From Helicostylum pulchrum (Eukaryota; Mucoromycota; Mucoromycetes; Mucorales; Mucoraceae): a DNA stretch of 64,000 nt. Numbering within the stretch: the first letter of the stretch is position 1; each line of letters starts with the position of its first letter. The stretch is taken from assembly GCA_025677825.1 (NCBI GenBank), contig JAIXMO010000070.1:62001-126000 (forward strand). Direction: 5' to 3'. The notes under the pieces were generated by a model. It was not told where the DNA came from and did no database searches. It worked only from the letters and a program-made list of their open reading frames with translations. Positions 11,557 to 23,761 of this stretch are shown here, one piece after another. Made by a program: the position numbers and the translations under genes.

Positions 11557-12552
11557 TTGAGAATTTGTATTGAAAATTAATAAAGAGAAAAAAAAAAAAA
11601 AAGTTTTAAGTTGACTGTGAACTACTTTTTTTTTATTCGTATGAAGGCGCAGTACTTCAACCAATCAAACCGATGAATTGTGACAGCTTTTCGATATGGC
11701 CCTTCCCCCCTTATTAGTAAGAGCCGCAGTAAAAAAAGAAAACTTCTGGTGGAACAAAGATGTAACTTGTATACTTTGTAGTAACCGCAGTTTTTTTTTC
11801 ACCTTGTGCTTTCTTAAAGAAAAAGGATTTATTTTTTCTACTGTGTTTTGTTTTGCGAATTACCCTCTGCAAATTTCGTAAGCAACATAATTCGTTTGTG
11901 GAACATGAAAAAAAAGTATGTTGTACAAGCTGTAAGATAATATTCAAGTTTTGAAATACACTAAAGAAGCGTACTAGTGAAGCAGAAGTATACAATACTT
12001 TTTTTTAAAAGAAAGAAAAAACCTAGAATGTACTATGGTAGGAGATTGTAGACAATGTTTAAATAATATGTTATTTTCTCCTGGGTAGTAATTCTTGTGA
12101 GGAACCAATTTTTCTTCTTCTCTGTACATGATTGATCTTTACTATTCCGTAAAACTCAAGTAGTTAGACTCACTTTCACAACTGCCATTAAAAAAAAAGT
12201 ATTTTGTGATTTTTTATTTGTTTGAGTAAAGTAGATACTCACAAATGCCATATCTACAGCAACATCAACACATTTGAAAGAATACTTTTTTAAAAAGAGA
12301 TTGTTCTAGATTTTCAATTTTTAACACTAATTGTATCTTTTTTACTTCTATTCCTTTGCAAAGAATCATACCAATACAACTCTTTCTTTTTCAGCATTGA
12401 CACGTTAAAGCAGGAATTACGGTGTGTTTTTTAAACCCCCATTTTTTTTAAGTGACTGTAAAATACAAGTGTCGAAAACGCCGAGTAAGGGCAATCCTGT
12501 TTTTATTATCTTTCCTTCTTTTTTTTTTTATACATAAAAAATAAATAAAAAA
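11557..12552. other. Divergent intergenic region between TIF6 and PKC
   Basis: About 1 kb separating two divergently transcribed genes, so it should hold both promoters. It is AT-rich with long T- and A-runs. I see no additional gene and no clear TATA element that can be assigned with confidence. Confidence 0.5.
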
Positions 12553-15500
12553 ATGGAGGTATATAAAGAAACTCCCTATAAAATATAGTATAGAATACTT
12601 ATAATTTATTTAGGAACTTGAATCGCGTATAAAGGAGGTCAAGTCTAAGATTGAACAAAATGTTCATTTAAAAAAAAAGGCAATTGAACTTCGTCAAGTA
12701 TTAAAGGACCGTAACGCACAACTTCAATGTGATACTCAAATCAGAGAATCTCAACGTTACATTGACTATTTTTCAGAAGAACTTCGTAGACTTCAAACGA
12801 AAGGAAGTCGTGCGTCTTTTATATCCCTTCAACCTTCCCTACACCAACAACAGGCATCAGCAAGTGAATCCTCTTCTGCAGAGTCTATATCGGCTAGTCC
12901 CGTAACTCAAATAATTGAATCCCCAATACAATCTTACTTTCCTGCAATGAAAACTAATTCTGTTTCGTCTAATGAAGAAGAGGAAGAGTCAAGGAAGATT
13001 TATACAAACTTGGGTAAGCTAAACAATACAAACATTGCTAAATAAATAAATAAAAAGAATAAATTTCCCAACCGTTGTATATTACGAGAAAAATAGATCT
13101 TTTGGAAGCAGATACACCGATCAATAGAGCAAAAGTGTCATTAAAACTTCATGAGTTGGAGTACAAGGTGGATGTCGAAAAGAAAGTACAGGAAGGTATT
13201 CGAAATTTATACACTTTATTGGACCGTACGTCATCTTCTACAGCAGATCGACGAAGAAAAGCAGAGTTACATGAAAAGCAATTAGAGTGTACTGAAAAAA
13301 TGGCTTTATTAAATAATGCAGTTAAAAAATACAAAGATTTATATCTGGGTGAAGAAGATGAAAATGAGCAAGAGGCTGAACAACAACAACAACAGTTGGA
13401 AGAGGCTAGACCAGTACTTCGTGGATTACCTGGGGCTCGTAGACCAATTACAGGTAAACTACAGCTAAAGATTGTAGAGGCTCATGAATTAGCTCATGCT
13501 CCTACTCGTATGTTTCGTGATCCACATACTGCCGTCATGGTTAAAATTGATGGAAATATTCAGTTTCGCACTCGACTTTCAAAAAACGATAAATGGACAG
13601 ATTCGTTTGAAATGCATGTAGATAAAGCAACTGAAGTAGAATTACTTATTTACGACCAATCAGGTGACCGCACTCTACCGATAGGTTTACTCTGGCTTAA
13701 AATTTCAGATATAGCTGAAAACCTACGTAAGCAGAAATTAGAATTGGAGCATCATGATTCAAATTGGGTTCCTGCTGAAGTTGCGCAACAACATAATGAT
13801 GATACCCTTTCTCATACCAACCATGTCGTCACAAATCAAATTGATTCAGGCGCTAATAAAAGAAAACATAATGATGGTGGTGTATCAGCTTGGTTTGATA
13901 TTGAACCACTAGGTAGAATTTATCTTGAAATTAACTTTGGTAAGTATTTTTTTTTTTAAAAAAGAAAAAAAAAATATACAGTAAAATACTAAAATCTTAC
14001 GCAAAAAAAAAAAAAAAAAAAGTACGTGAAAATGTAAAGAAAAGACCAATGGATAAATTAGGTAGAGCAGACGCTGTACGTGAAAGAAAAGGCGAAGTAC
14101 ATGAAATGAACGGTCATCAATTTGTTGCTAGACGATTTTATCATATCATGAAGTGTGCTTTATGTGGTGATTTTATGGCTAAATTATTATTCCAATGCGA
14201 AGGTAAGATATTATTGTTATTTTTATTGTGATACTAAAGTACTTTTATATATATATATATATATATATATCTAGATTGTGGTTTGGCTTGTCATAAAAAA
14301 TGTTATACTCGTGTGGTTACTAAATGTATCTCTAGAGCTGGATCGAAATTAGTATGTTTCATTATAGTTTATGTTCTTCTGTTATGTCGATTTATATTTA
14401 ATGATTGATAATAGGACCACAATGAAGATGAATTAAAGCATCGTATACCTCATCGATTTGAACCGTTAACTATTATTGGTGCCAATTGGTGTTGTCATTG
14501 TGGGTTTATGTTACCACTTGGTTTTAGAGGAGCACAAAAATGTGAAGGTAAAGAGACAGGGAGAAAATAAGAGTTTTTTCTTACTTATAATAATTTAGAG
14601 TGTAATGTGGTTTGTCATACAAAATGTGCTGGCCTCGTACCTGATTTCTGTGGCATGTCAATGGAAAAAGCCAACTTAATGCTAAGTGAAATGAAGGCAG
14701 CCAACAACCGTCGTCGTACTTTCCACTCTGACAGTCTAACTCAATTTTCTTCAGATAATAACCAAAAACCTTTATTCGCATCTACATCTAGTAATACCCA
14801 ACATGCAACTGATACTAGTATCATCTCACTTCAACCTTCATTCTCTACTCCCGTATCACCTAAATTAAATCCTACCTCGTCTCGTCCTTTATCGTTAAGT
14901 CAGGATAGCGCTTCATTTCAATCTTTGTCTCATGTATTCAGTCAAAATTCTATTAGTGATGCTCTATCAAGGACTGGAACTCAACTTGTAAGTTTTTTTT
15001 TATGTGGGTGTGGGTGTGTTGTGTGTGATATGTGATTTTAAAACTTTTTTTTTGTATTAGACTACACCTGTTCAAGTAAATAGGAAGGTTGGCCTTGACG
15101 ATTTCAATTTATTGGCTGTTTTGGGTAAAGGAAATTTCGGTAAAGTTATGCTTGCTGAAGAAAAGTATACCTGTGAATTATATGCTATTAAAATCCTTAA
15201 AAAGAGATTTGTGTTAGATAATGATGAAGTAGAAAGGTGAAAAAAAAAAGAAGATAATAGTTAGTTTTTACTTATATATTTTCTTGCAGTACACGATCAG
15301 AAAAACGAGTATTTTTGGCAGCTAATGAAGAACGACATCCATTCTTGGTAAACCTTCATTCAACTTTCCAAACGGAAACTAGAATTTATTATGTGATGGA
15401 ATACGTCAGTGGAGGAGATCTTATGCTTCAAATCCAAAGAGAACAGTTTTCAGAAACCAGAGCTAGATTCTATGCTTGCGAAGTATTATTAGCTTTAGAT

Positions 15501-16145
15501 TACTTTCATAAACACGGTATTATTTACCGTGATTTGAAATTGGATAATATTATGTTGTGTTTGGATGGACATATCAAGTTGGCGGATTATGGTCTATGTA
15601 AAGAAAATATGGGTGGCAATAATACCACAAATACGTTCTGCGGTACACCTGAATTTATGGCACCCGAGATTCTTTTGGAAAATAGGTACGGGCGTGCTGT
15701 GGATTGGTGGGCATTTGGTGTATTGTTATATGAAATGTTGCTGGGACAATCTCCGTTTAAGGGAGAAGACGAAGATGAAATTTTTGATGCAGTTTTAGAA
15801 GATAATATTTTATATCCGATTAATATGTCCAAGAACTCGGTATCGATATGTGAATCTTTACTTGAACGTAATCCTGAAAAACGTCTCGGTGGAGGTAAAG
15901 GAGACGCACAAGAAGTGAAGAACCATCCATTCTTTGCTGGCGTCAATTGGGAGGATATGTTGGCTAAGCGAGTCACACCTCCATTTTTACCAACAATCAA
16001 TGGAAGAGCGGATACCTCTAATTTTGATGAAGAGTTTACGAGAGAAATTCCAATCTTGACTCCGGTCAACGCCATGTTAACACAGCATGAGCAACATGAA
16101 TTCTCAAACTTTTCGTATGTAGCCAATTGGGCAATAGGCACTTAA
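12553..16145 (+). CDS. PKC1: Protein kinase C, fungal Pkc1 type
   Basis: Serine/threonine kinase of the AGC group that transmits Rho1 signals to the cell-wall-integrity MAP kinase pathway. Nine exons (12553-12558, 12614-13013, 13097-13939, 14023-14202, 14275-14351, 14415-14547, 14599-14987, 15061-15236, 15290-16145) sum to 1019 codons in frame. Domains in order: two N-terminal HR1 Rho-binding coiled coils (exon 2 and start of exon 3), C2-like domain (near 13440-13780), two C1 zinc fingers with H-x12-C-x2-C spacing ([26 protein letters not shown]...CCHCG), a Ser-rich linker, then the kinase with [26 protein letters not shown] in place of DFG (as in yeast Pkc1), GTPEFMAPE, turn motif LTPVNAML and hydrophobic motif [10 protein letters not shown]. 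The two-codon first exon (ME) is a weak point; a longer upstream start is possible. It converges with the MFS gene, 25 bp from stop to stop. Confidence 0.95.
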
Positions 16146-16170
16146 TAATAATAAAAAGCAAAATGTCCCC

Positions 16171-17996
16171 TTATAAATTTATTTCAAAAGCTTTTTTTTT
16201 GGGGGAAATAGAAAAAAAAAGTAGAACTGGACAACAAAGTAAAAGTAAACTGGCAAAGAGTAACATAAGTACTTGAAATTGGCATGGTTCTAAATAGGAA
16301 CTGGACATGATAAATCCAGAAAGCATTGGGCCTACAAGAGTGCCCATAGAATATGCTATATTATACAAAGCGTACACTATTCGTGGTGAGGGGGTTTTAG
16401 TATGCACATATATAAGTTAAATCTCGATTATTTTTTTTACCTTGAGCAAATGCATTACTTCCCTTTTTTTTTTTCAAAAAATATGGATCGTTTAGTTTTT
16501 TTTTTTTTTTTTGTGTGCCCGTAAACAAATAAAGTTATATACCATTTCACTGACAATTGATCCCATCTCGGGCATAAGCGGGGTATGTATGAGCGGGTTT
16601 GAGAGTCCAAACAATAACAAGGATGGAACCATGGAATAAATAGAGGTCACCGGTAGGCTTACCAGAATGAGAGCGAGGGTCATGATAAACATACCGGTTC
16701 CTATAAACAATGGCCGACCAAACTATAAAAAAAAACAAATAAATAAAATAAAGTTTTTTATAAAATGGTTTTTTTTTTTTACCTTGTCAGACAAATAACC
16801 CATAACAGGACCCAGAAAGGAAGGTAAAACCAGCGCGATAAATACAACTATATATGAGATATAATTTGTTTGTATATTTTGACGATTTTTAATAAAACTA
16901 TAACTACCTCCAACTACAGAAATGGAAACGTGATATTTTTCTTGAAGGTATATTGGAAGCGCAGGCTCTATTCCCGATAAAGCAGCAGATGTTACAAAAC
17001 AACAAATGATACAGGAAATTATTCTACGGTTCTTGATTAGCTGAAACATTTGACCTTTATTTTCTGGCAATAGTGAACTAGATTCATCTACTAGGACAGC
17101 AGAAGAACGTGTAGTGTTGATAGGTTCTTCGATCCATAGTACTCCTATCAGTGTTAGTACACCAAATAAACTGCAAAAGTAAAAAGGTGCTAGTGTTCCG
17201 CCGTGGTCGTAGAGTATACCGCCTAGCACAGGGCCTAAAACGAACCCGATGGTGTGAGACATAATTACCGTGCCCATTACTGTACCTAGACTTTCTTCAG
17301 CAAAGGTGTCAGCTAACATGCCTAATCCAATTGTCCTTTTTTTTTTTAAAAAAAAAAAGGAATACAACTTAGTATACATCCTTTGTGTTATTATTTTTTA
17401 CTGTGAGGTTTACCAAGATGCACCTGCCGAAGCTCCTTGACATATTCTAGCAATAACTAGCGTAGAATAATTAGAAGCCCAAGCGAAACATAATGTTGAA
17501 GTAATAAGACAGGAAACACCAAGTATTAATGGGTATCGCCTGTTCTGATATTTATCTGAAATAATTGCGAATATGGGAGTAGAAACAAGATAGCCTAACG
17601 CTAAATTTTGTTTTTGTAGAAAAATTAATGCATTTTCTGTGAGTGTGTGTCGCAATATGTTATATACGGTACCAAAACATGCAAAGAGTATACCGATATC
17701 TCTTGGTGTACCATGAAATTTATCTATTACCAGTGCAGGTAAACAAGGAATAACTGCGCCATACACAAGCATATCTCTGCTTCCCCGCGTGTTAGTTAAC
17801 TGTCCTTAACTACACACACATATATATATTATGTCTCTTACGTAAATAAAATTAATGCTACTAAACATGCTACAGTAACATTGGATCTTTTTGCTCGGTA
17901 CCATACACTATTTAAATTAGGCTTAGCGGAGGAATAAGATGATACACTAGCTATAGAAGAACATGATGACAAGCTGGCTATAGAACAATACTCCAT
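16171..17996 (-). CDS. Major facilitator transporter, DHA1/vesicular amine transporter-like
   Basis: Multi-exon membrane transporter read from ATG 17996 (MEYCSIASLS, a Ser-rich cytosolic N-tail) to the stop at 16171. The first transmembrane helix (VTVACLVALILFT) is split from DMLVYGAVIPCLPALV by a 65-nt intron. MFS landmarks follow: a GYLVSTPIFAIISDKYQNRR loop between helices 2 and 3 (the G-x3-D-R/K-x-G/N-R-R signature), ARICQGASAG, GPVLGGILYDHGG typical of the drug:H+ antiporter motif C, an acidic cytosolic linker (DESSSLLPE), and in the second half LPSFLGPVMGYLSDK and NPLIHTPLMPEMG. These last blocks resemble the fungal relatives of vesicular monoamine transporters. About 12 helices are expected. 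Substrate is unknown. Short introns flanked by T-runs interrupt it at about 17380, 16880, 16760, 16540 and 16430. Confidence 0.82.
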
Positions 17997-18168
17997 TTTG
18001 TATTAGAAAGAGAAGGGTACCTGAATTGGGTTTCATGTAAAAAAAACCCTTTGGATTTTGAGCGTAAAAATTCACCGTCACGAGCGTTTCAAGTTTATAG
18101 TCACTTTTCATCTATTTTTTTCTAACTTTTTTTTTTTTTTTTTTTTTTGTATACAACTTTAAAACATA

Positions 18169-19077
18169 ATGGACAAAGGTTTGACAGCTGTGATAATTGT
18201 AATAAAACCAAGTAACTCATTAGTGTATTGATAGGTGAAAGTTTATATCAACCTTTACCTGGTAGTACTAGTGTTAAACTTGGACCAGTAAGAAAAAAAA
18301 GAAAAAGTTAATGAAAAAGCAACGAGAGATTAACGTTACAAAAATAAAATAAAATAGAAAGCGGTAAAAGACTTTGTTAATGAGTTTATTCGACCTACTT
18401 CAGATGTCAGTAAAGTCATGGACCAAATGAGACCAGTGTATGTGGATCGGTCTAACACGTTTATAAAAGAAGAAGATAAAAAGGAAATTAAAAAGAAGAT
18501 AAAGAATAAAAAAGACGGTAAATTGACAGCTAGAGAAAAGAGAAGATTAAAATTGTACGATATACCAAAGGATGCACACCAGTATAGATTATTTGAACCG
18601 CTTGCAGAGTTATGGCAAGGATATATGGATAAATTACTTTTACAAGGTACAGCTAATTTTGAACAAAAGTTGATTAAAGCAGATTTTCATGGAGCTCGAT
18701 TTACTGGTAACACTACACACTAAAAAAAAATAATTTAATTGTGTGTGTATTTGATCTAACTTTAAAATACTTAGTTATTCAAAGTACAAATCCTTCTTAT
18801 GTTGGTAGTTCTGGTATTGTAGTTCAAGAAACTCTATCCGTGTTTAAAATTATAACTAGAGACAATAAGCTTAAACGTAAGAATTTGAATGAATATCACT
18901 GAAATTATTAATATGTGAAAATTAACATTATTAATAGAAATACCCAAAAATAGCAGTATTTTTACTGTTCATATTAAAAATAGCAAGGATTATACAATTT
19001 ATGGGCAACAATTTATTGCTCGTCCATCTGAAAGAGCAGCGAAAAAATTTAAACCAAAACCATCCATTGATCTTTAA
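18169..19077 (+). CDS. POP4: RNase P/MRP protein subunit POP4 (Rpp29)
   Basis: Subunit of nuclear RNase P and RNase MRP, which process tRNA 5' ends and pre-rRNA. Five exons (18169-18178, 18235-18287, 18358-18706, 18775-18876, 18938-19077) join in frame to 217 residues. The N-terminal half is very basic (KKEIKKKIKNKKDGK, AREKRRLKLYDIPKD), followed by the family's LFEPLAELWQGYM helix. The Sm-like barrel core is recognisable from ADFHGARFTVIQSTNPSYVG, GIVVQETLSVFKIIT, KLKQIPKNSSIFTV and the C-terminal RPSERAAKKFKPKPSIDL, the diagnostic UPF0086/Rpp29 signature. It is divergent from the MFS gene (172 bp between starts) and convergent with RHO1 (172 bp between stops). Length matches the shorter members of the family. 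Confidence 0.93.
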
Positions 19078-19249
19078 AACGAAAAGAAAAAAAAAAAGGG
19101 AAAATAAAAATAATCATTTATAAAAAGTATGTGTGTTGTTGTCGTTATTGTTGTTGTCGTTGTTGTTGTTGTTTGTGTGAATAATGGGGGTTTTTTCTCT
19201 CGTGTGTGTGTGTGCGAAGAAGTCATGATTTGAGGGATGGGGAGGTGAT

Positions 19250-20051
19250 TTACAAGATGAAACACTTCTTCTTCTTACCCTTTCCAAGAGGTTTATTCAT
19301 CATTAAAGCAGCACGTGTAGCATTTTCAAATACTTCACGTACACCTTCACCTGTCTTTGCTGAACATTCAAGGTACTTGTAAGCTCCAATCTTTTGTGCA
19401 ACACCCAAGCCCTAAAAAAATAATAATAATCTATTTTTAGGAAAAAAAAGGCACCTTTTTTTGTATGTTGTATATTTCTTACCTCTTCAGCAGTAACAGG
19501 TCTTTGAGAAGTTCTTCTTAATTCTTCAATCTTTGCTTCATCGTGTCTTAAATCCTTTTTACAAGCAACAAGTAAAATAGGTAATCCTTGACAGAAATGA
19601 AGTACTTCAGAGATCCACTATAAATACAAAAAAGTTAATATACTAGCTAGTGAAAAAAAAAAAAAAAAAGAAAAAAAAAGTCGTTATTGTGTTCTTGCCT
19701 TTTCTTGAACATTGTCCAATGAATCAGGAGAATCAATGGAGAAACAAATAAGAATGACATGAGAATCAGGGTAAGAAAGAGGACGAAGACGATCATAATC
19801 TTCTTGACCGGCAGTATCCCAAAGAGCTAACTCGACGTTTTTACCATCGACTTCAACATCTGCAACATAATTTTCAAAGACAGTAGGTACATACAACTAT
19901 ATAAAAAATTTAGTGTCTAGTAGTAATATTACATGTATATTATATTAGTGCATACCTCGGGGAAAGTACCTCTGGAGAATACAATTAAAAGACATGTTTT
20001 ACCACATGCACCGTCACCTACAATCACGAGTTTTCTTCTAATTTCAGCCAT
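19250..20051 (-). CDS. RHO1: Rho1-type small GTPase (RhoA ortholog)
   Basis: Membrane-anchored GTPase that activates beta-1,3-glucan synthase, formins and protein kinase C. Four exons (20051-19956, 19896-19699, 19617-19483, 19411-19250) give 193 or so residues. G1 is GDGACGKTC, the effector loop is [14 protein letters not shown]3 is [18 protein letters not shown]4 is ACKKDL rather than NKKDL, and G5 is CSAKTGEG. The C-terminus is polybasic (KGKKKK) plus CFIL, a CaaX box ending in Leu, which predicts geranylgeranylation. Intron 2 begins with GC (AAG|GCAAGA) and ends with TAG, a GC-AG intron. An AG directly before the ATG suggests a 5'-UTR intron (near 20053). The gene lies 3 kb from protein kinase C, its classical target. 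Rho1 rather than Cdc42/Rac is shown by the [14 protein letters not shown] region. Confidence 0.96.
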
Positions 20052-20608
20052 CCTATTAGGAGAAAATAATTATCAGTGTCAAATACACTCAAAAAAAAAA
20101 TTCCTCATCATCTGAATTGTATTGCTTTTTCTCTCTTTTTTTTTTTTCCTTAACAAAAAAAGAAAAGGTACAGTGTTGCAAGCAGGAAAAAAATAAAACG
20201 TCAAAGTATACGTATAAAAAAAAAAAAAAAAGAAATAGTTACCTGTGGTATAATGAAGTATATAAAGATGAACAAGAAAGAGAGAAAAAAAAAAAAGGAA
20301 AAAGCACGAGTAACTGAGTCAAGTTGTTTTAAGAAAAAATTTAGAGCGCCCTTTTAATTATGAATCATTTTACTTCACTGGTCAAGGCTTGTGCTTTTTG
20401 TGGCTAAAATATTTAGGTCGAAACCAGCCATAAGAACGAGGACAACAAATTACTTAAAGGTGGCTGTGTACCTTTTGCGTGATAAAGAAATGACCTCTCT
20501 TCTTATACTTGTACAAAGTATACATTCATACATACCAAGCTTAGCGTTGGATCATGATTTCCAGATTGTCGGTTATTTTTTTATTATATAAAAAGTATTT
20601 AAAGAAGA

Positions 20609-22855
20609 TTATGCACGACGCTCTACATAACTTTGAATCATGCCAATAGCAGAAGGCTCGTATTCGTTTAATACGACTTGATCTTTAGCATCAATAGTAT
20701 TTCCTTGAACGAAGGATTTACGAGGTTGCTTAGAGCTAATAACTGTGTCACGAATAGTATTCCAATCATCAGGTACACGTGTTGCTTCCAAATAAAGCTT
20801 TGTTCCATCCACTTCGTCTGCTGTTGCCTTGTAAATTTGTAACTTTGTTAAAAAGTTGGAAACAGCAGGTGCTCCAACTGATCTAATCTTGCTTCTATCC
20901 AAATGGATTTCTAAACTATCTTTACCGTCTACTTTACAAGGTTTAAATTGTAAAAAGTCTTGACCGGCGTTTAGCATGATTGTCATAATAGCATAGCGTG
21001 CTTGCATATGAGCTTGTCCCCACTATTATAATAGTTTATTTAGTAAAAAAATTTAATTTAAAAATAATTATTATTATTTACCTTTTTAGCAGTAGGGTTG
21101 TAAAATTCAAGTGCAGTAAGACCAGCTCTTGCCATATTCAAGTACATGACATACAAAATATCTTCAGCTTCTTGTCCTTCATAATTGAAAATCTTGAGGA
21201 TATCATGATGAGGTGAAAGCGATAATGCAATACATTCAGCACGACATTCTTCATAACTAGAAGCAATACTCTTGAACTTTGTATTAAAGTTTTGTCCAGG
21301 TTTATACCAAGTTGTAATAGGTTTACCATCAAGTGGATTTACAACATTATCAACATCAAAATTAAGTTTTCCTTCTTCATCTTCAGAGAAAAGTTTACCT
21401 GTACCATGACCTAATTCATGTGTACCAACTTGAACTTCAAATGAAAGATTACGGTATTTCTTGTAAAGTTCAAGATCTTGCTCAAGAATAAAAGGAAACT
21501 TTTCATTGGGTGATTGTGCTGAAATAACATTACCTAAAGATACATTTTTGGAACCAAAGATTTGCGTGATACTAGCATAGTTTGGAATATTAATACCAGC
21601 GGGAATACCAGCAGTCGCAAATGATAAAACTTCCAATGATGTAAAATCAGGTTTGTTTAATGTCTCTCGTTCAAATTCGGCTGTCCAAGGTAAACGTGAA
21701 ACAAATAATGGTGCATTTTCAACTAATCGATTAAACTTTAAGGTTTGTTCCTTATTAATAATCGCAACAAATCCTTCCCATTCTGCACGAACACCTTGAG
21801 GATCACGATAAGTTTCAATAAATCCAATATTAGTTTCAACTTGAGGACTAATATCCTTTAACCAAAATCGTTGAGAATCCATATGATCTTCAATAGATCC
21901 AGATTTAAATGACTTGTAATAGGATTCTAACATGTTCTTTTGTGTATCATTTGCTACAAAAGGAATCGCATCAGAAATAGCTTGTGCAATCTTTTTCATA
22001 GGTGCTTGAAAATCAGTATAAGAAACTTCAATCTTAGATCCATTCTCTAAACTGTATGTCTTTGTAGCTTGTTGTTCTTCTGCTGATGCAATCACAAGCT
22101 TAAATTGATTGTTTTTATCATCTTTAAATAATCTAGTATTTAATGGATCAATCTTTTCTTTTTCAAGAAAGCCTTGAACAAGTAAAATATCACTCTTGCT
22201 AATATTTTGTGAATAGTATCCGGAAATATGCCCATCTTCAGGGAAACCAATCAAATTACGTGCAATAGGTTCTACACTGTAAAGTTCTTGTTTGGATTGT
22301 TCAAATAATTCAATCGCCTCTTTTGATCCTGAACCAGAAATAATCTTTGCAAAGTCTTGTTCGCTTAATCGTGGAATAAACTTTTCATCTCCAAAAGACT
22401 TGTAATTACTTAAATTACCCAAGAACTGAGCAGAGTATTGAAGGAACTGTTCAAAAGTTTCAGCTGAAACACCACTAAATATTTATAAAGTTAGACTTAA
22501 TAACAACATTTTAAATATATTTGTATAGTTTTTACCTTGCTTTAAAAAGTGTCTCAGTGTTAATCATGTCACCATCAGCATTAGAGAAAGTCTTTAAAAT
22601 CATGTCATAAATAGCAACTGCGTTTGGATTGGTCTGAGTGATAATAATACGTGTTCCTTCAAAGGCTGCTCGTGACATATAATGAGCATATTTCTTTTCC
22701 TTTAAAGAAAGTGTCTCAAAGAAAGGTTTGGCTTCAAGACGAGAGAAAGGTGGGTTCTCATCGGCAAAGTAACGGTGAGATAAAGTAGACATTCTTTGTA
22801 CACTTTTTTTCTTGAGTAGAAAAGAAGAAGAAGAAGTTAAAATTCGACGATACAT
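20609..22855 (-). CDS. Dipeptidyl peptidase III (zinc metallopeptidase, family M49)
   Basis: Cytosolic exopeptidase that removes dipeptides from short peptides' N-termini. Three exons (22855-22536, 22474-21082, 21022-20609) join to 708 residues, the usual length. Family landmarks include IPAGINIPNYA near the middle, VQVGTHELGHGTGKLF (zinc site 1, 21406-21420) and YEECRAECIALSL (zinc-binding Glu motif EECRAE, 21235-21252), then PRKSFVQGNT. The first zinc motif is one residue shorter than the HELLGH typical of eukaryotic M49: it reads HELGH, with no frame disturbance. The first 22 residues (MYRRILTSSSSFLLKKK...) are basic and Ser-rich and could be a mitochondrial presequence; an internal start at MSTLSHRYFADENPP would give the cytosolic form. 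Identity of the family is certain; catalytic competence is open. Confidence 0.95.
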
Positions 22856-23311
22856 ATTTAATATATAAAAAAAAAAGGGGGGGGGGGAGGGTCCCCAACC
22901 CCCATTACGCGCGCTACCATGTTTAGCTTTTTTTTTTACTCACGCTTTTATTGGTTAAACACTTTTTTTTCTCACTTTTGATTTTTTGTTGTTGGGAAAT
23001 TCTTGTTGCACAGTTCAATACAAAACAAGCTTTTATTTCCTTCTATACTTTATTGAATTCATTATCCCCATCTTTCTTCTCTATAGTGATAAGGATGCTG
23101 AACGTCATTTACATTATTTTAACAAGTATTATTTCATAGATGATGTAGCATTTAAAACTTCGGTATATCTTTCCAAGTACGAAAAAATTAGGAGTAGTAT
23201 AGTTTCTCGAGTCGACGTTGCATTTGCCTCACCTTGCTGTAAGGCCTCCGATCCTATTACACAAAAATATGTAGTAAACTTAAACATATACCTATAGAAA
23301 ACGAACTTATC
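22856..23311. other. Intergenic, start of repeat-rich region
   Basis: Upstream flank of the DPP III gene. It contains a run of about ten G (22877-22887) near the start codon and AT-rich DNA with an open but unconvincing stretch around 22986-23297. No gene is supported. Confidence 0.4.
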
Positions 23312-23663
23312 GTGGAATCCAAGCTATGAAATAGTAAATATTCGAAATAAAAAAGGATACAAGAGAGTAATCTGTCGCAAAAAAAAAAGAGATAATTACT
23401 CATTTCATAGAAAAAGTTGAGGTTTTTACAGTTTTTAAAATCTGAGTTTTACATAGTCAACGACTGTGTTTGTGCCACTCTAAAGTGCTACACTTTCAAT
23501 ATGTAACTTCAAAGCTGTGATTAAATAATCTAGTCTTTGGTCAAGATATCTAATTATTAGTCAATCCTCTAGCTCTTTACTCAGGCATCAGTTACTGCTG
23601 GACGATGTCTATAAGGCTTAGTTACAATATATACGAATTTAGCCATAATGGCTAAAGAAGTGC
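23312..23663. repeat. Dispersed repeat A, copy 2
   Basis: Related over its whole length to 2653-2990, in the same orientation, with conserved blocks such as 'gtttgtgccac', 'taaagtgct', 'ctggacgatg', 'ataaggcttagtta' and 'cataatggctaaag'. It carries about 20 extra bases in the middle compared with the other copy. No open frame or terminal inverted repeat was found. Confidence 0.7.
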
Positions 23664-23761
23664 TGCTAAGAAAAAAAAAGCTCATTGAGATACCTGAGTT
23701 TAGAAATCGCTCACATAAGAAATCACTGCAGTTATAATAAATATTGGTTTTATTTTTTCAA

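Noticed and set aside
15587..16141. 184-codon frame antisense to the protein kinase C catalytic domain
   Set aside because: It mirrors the codon structure of the kinase; no domain and no context of its own.
22986..23297. 103-codon frame with KDAERHLHYFNKYYF
   Set aside because: AT-rich chance composition, no start context or homologous feature, adjacent to dispersed repeat.
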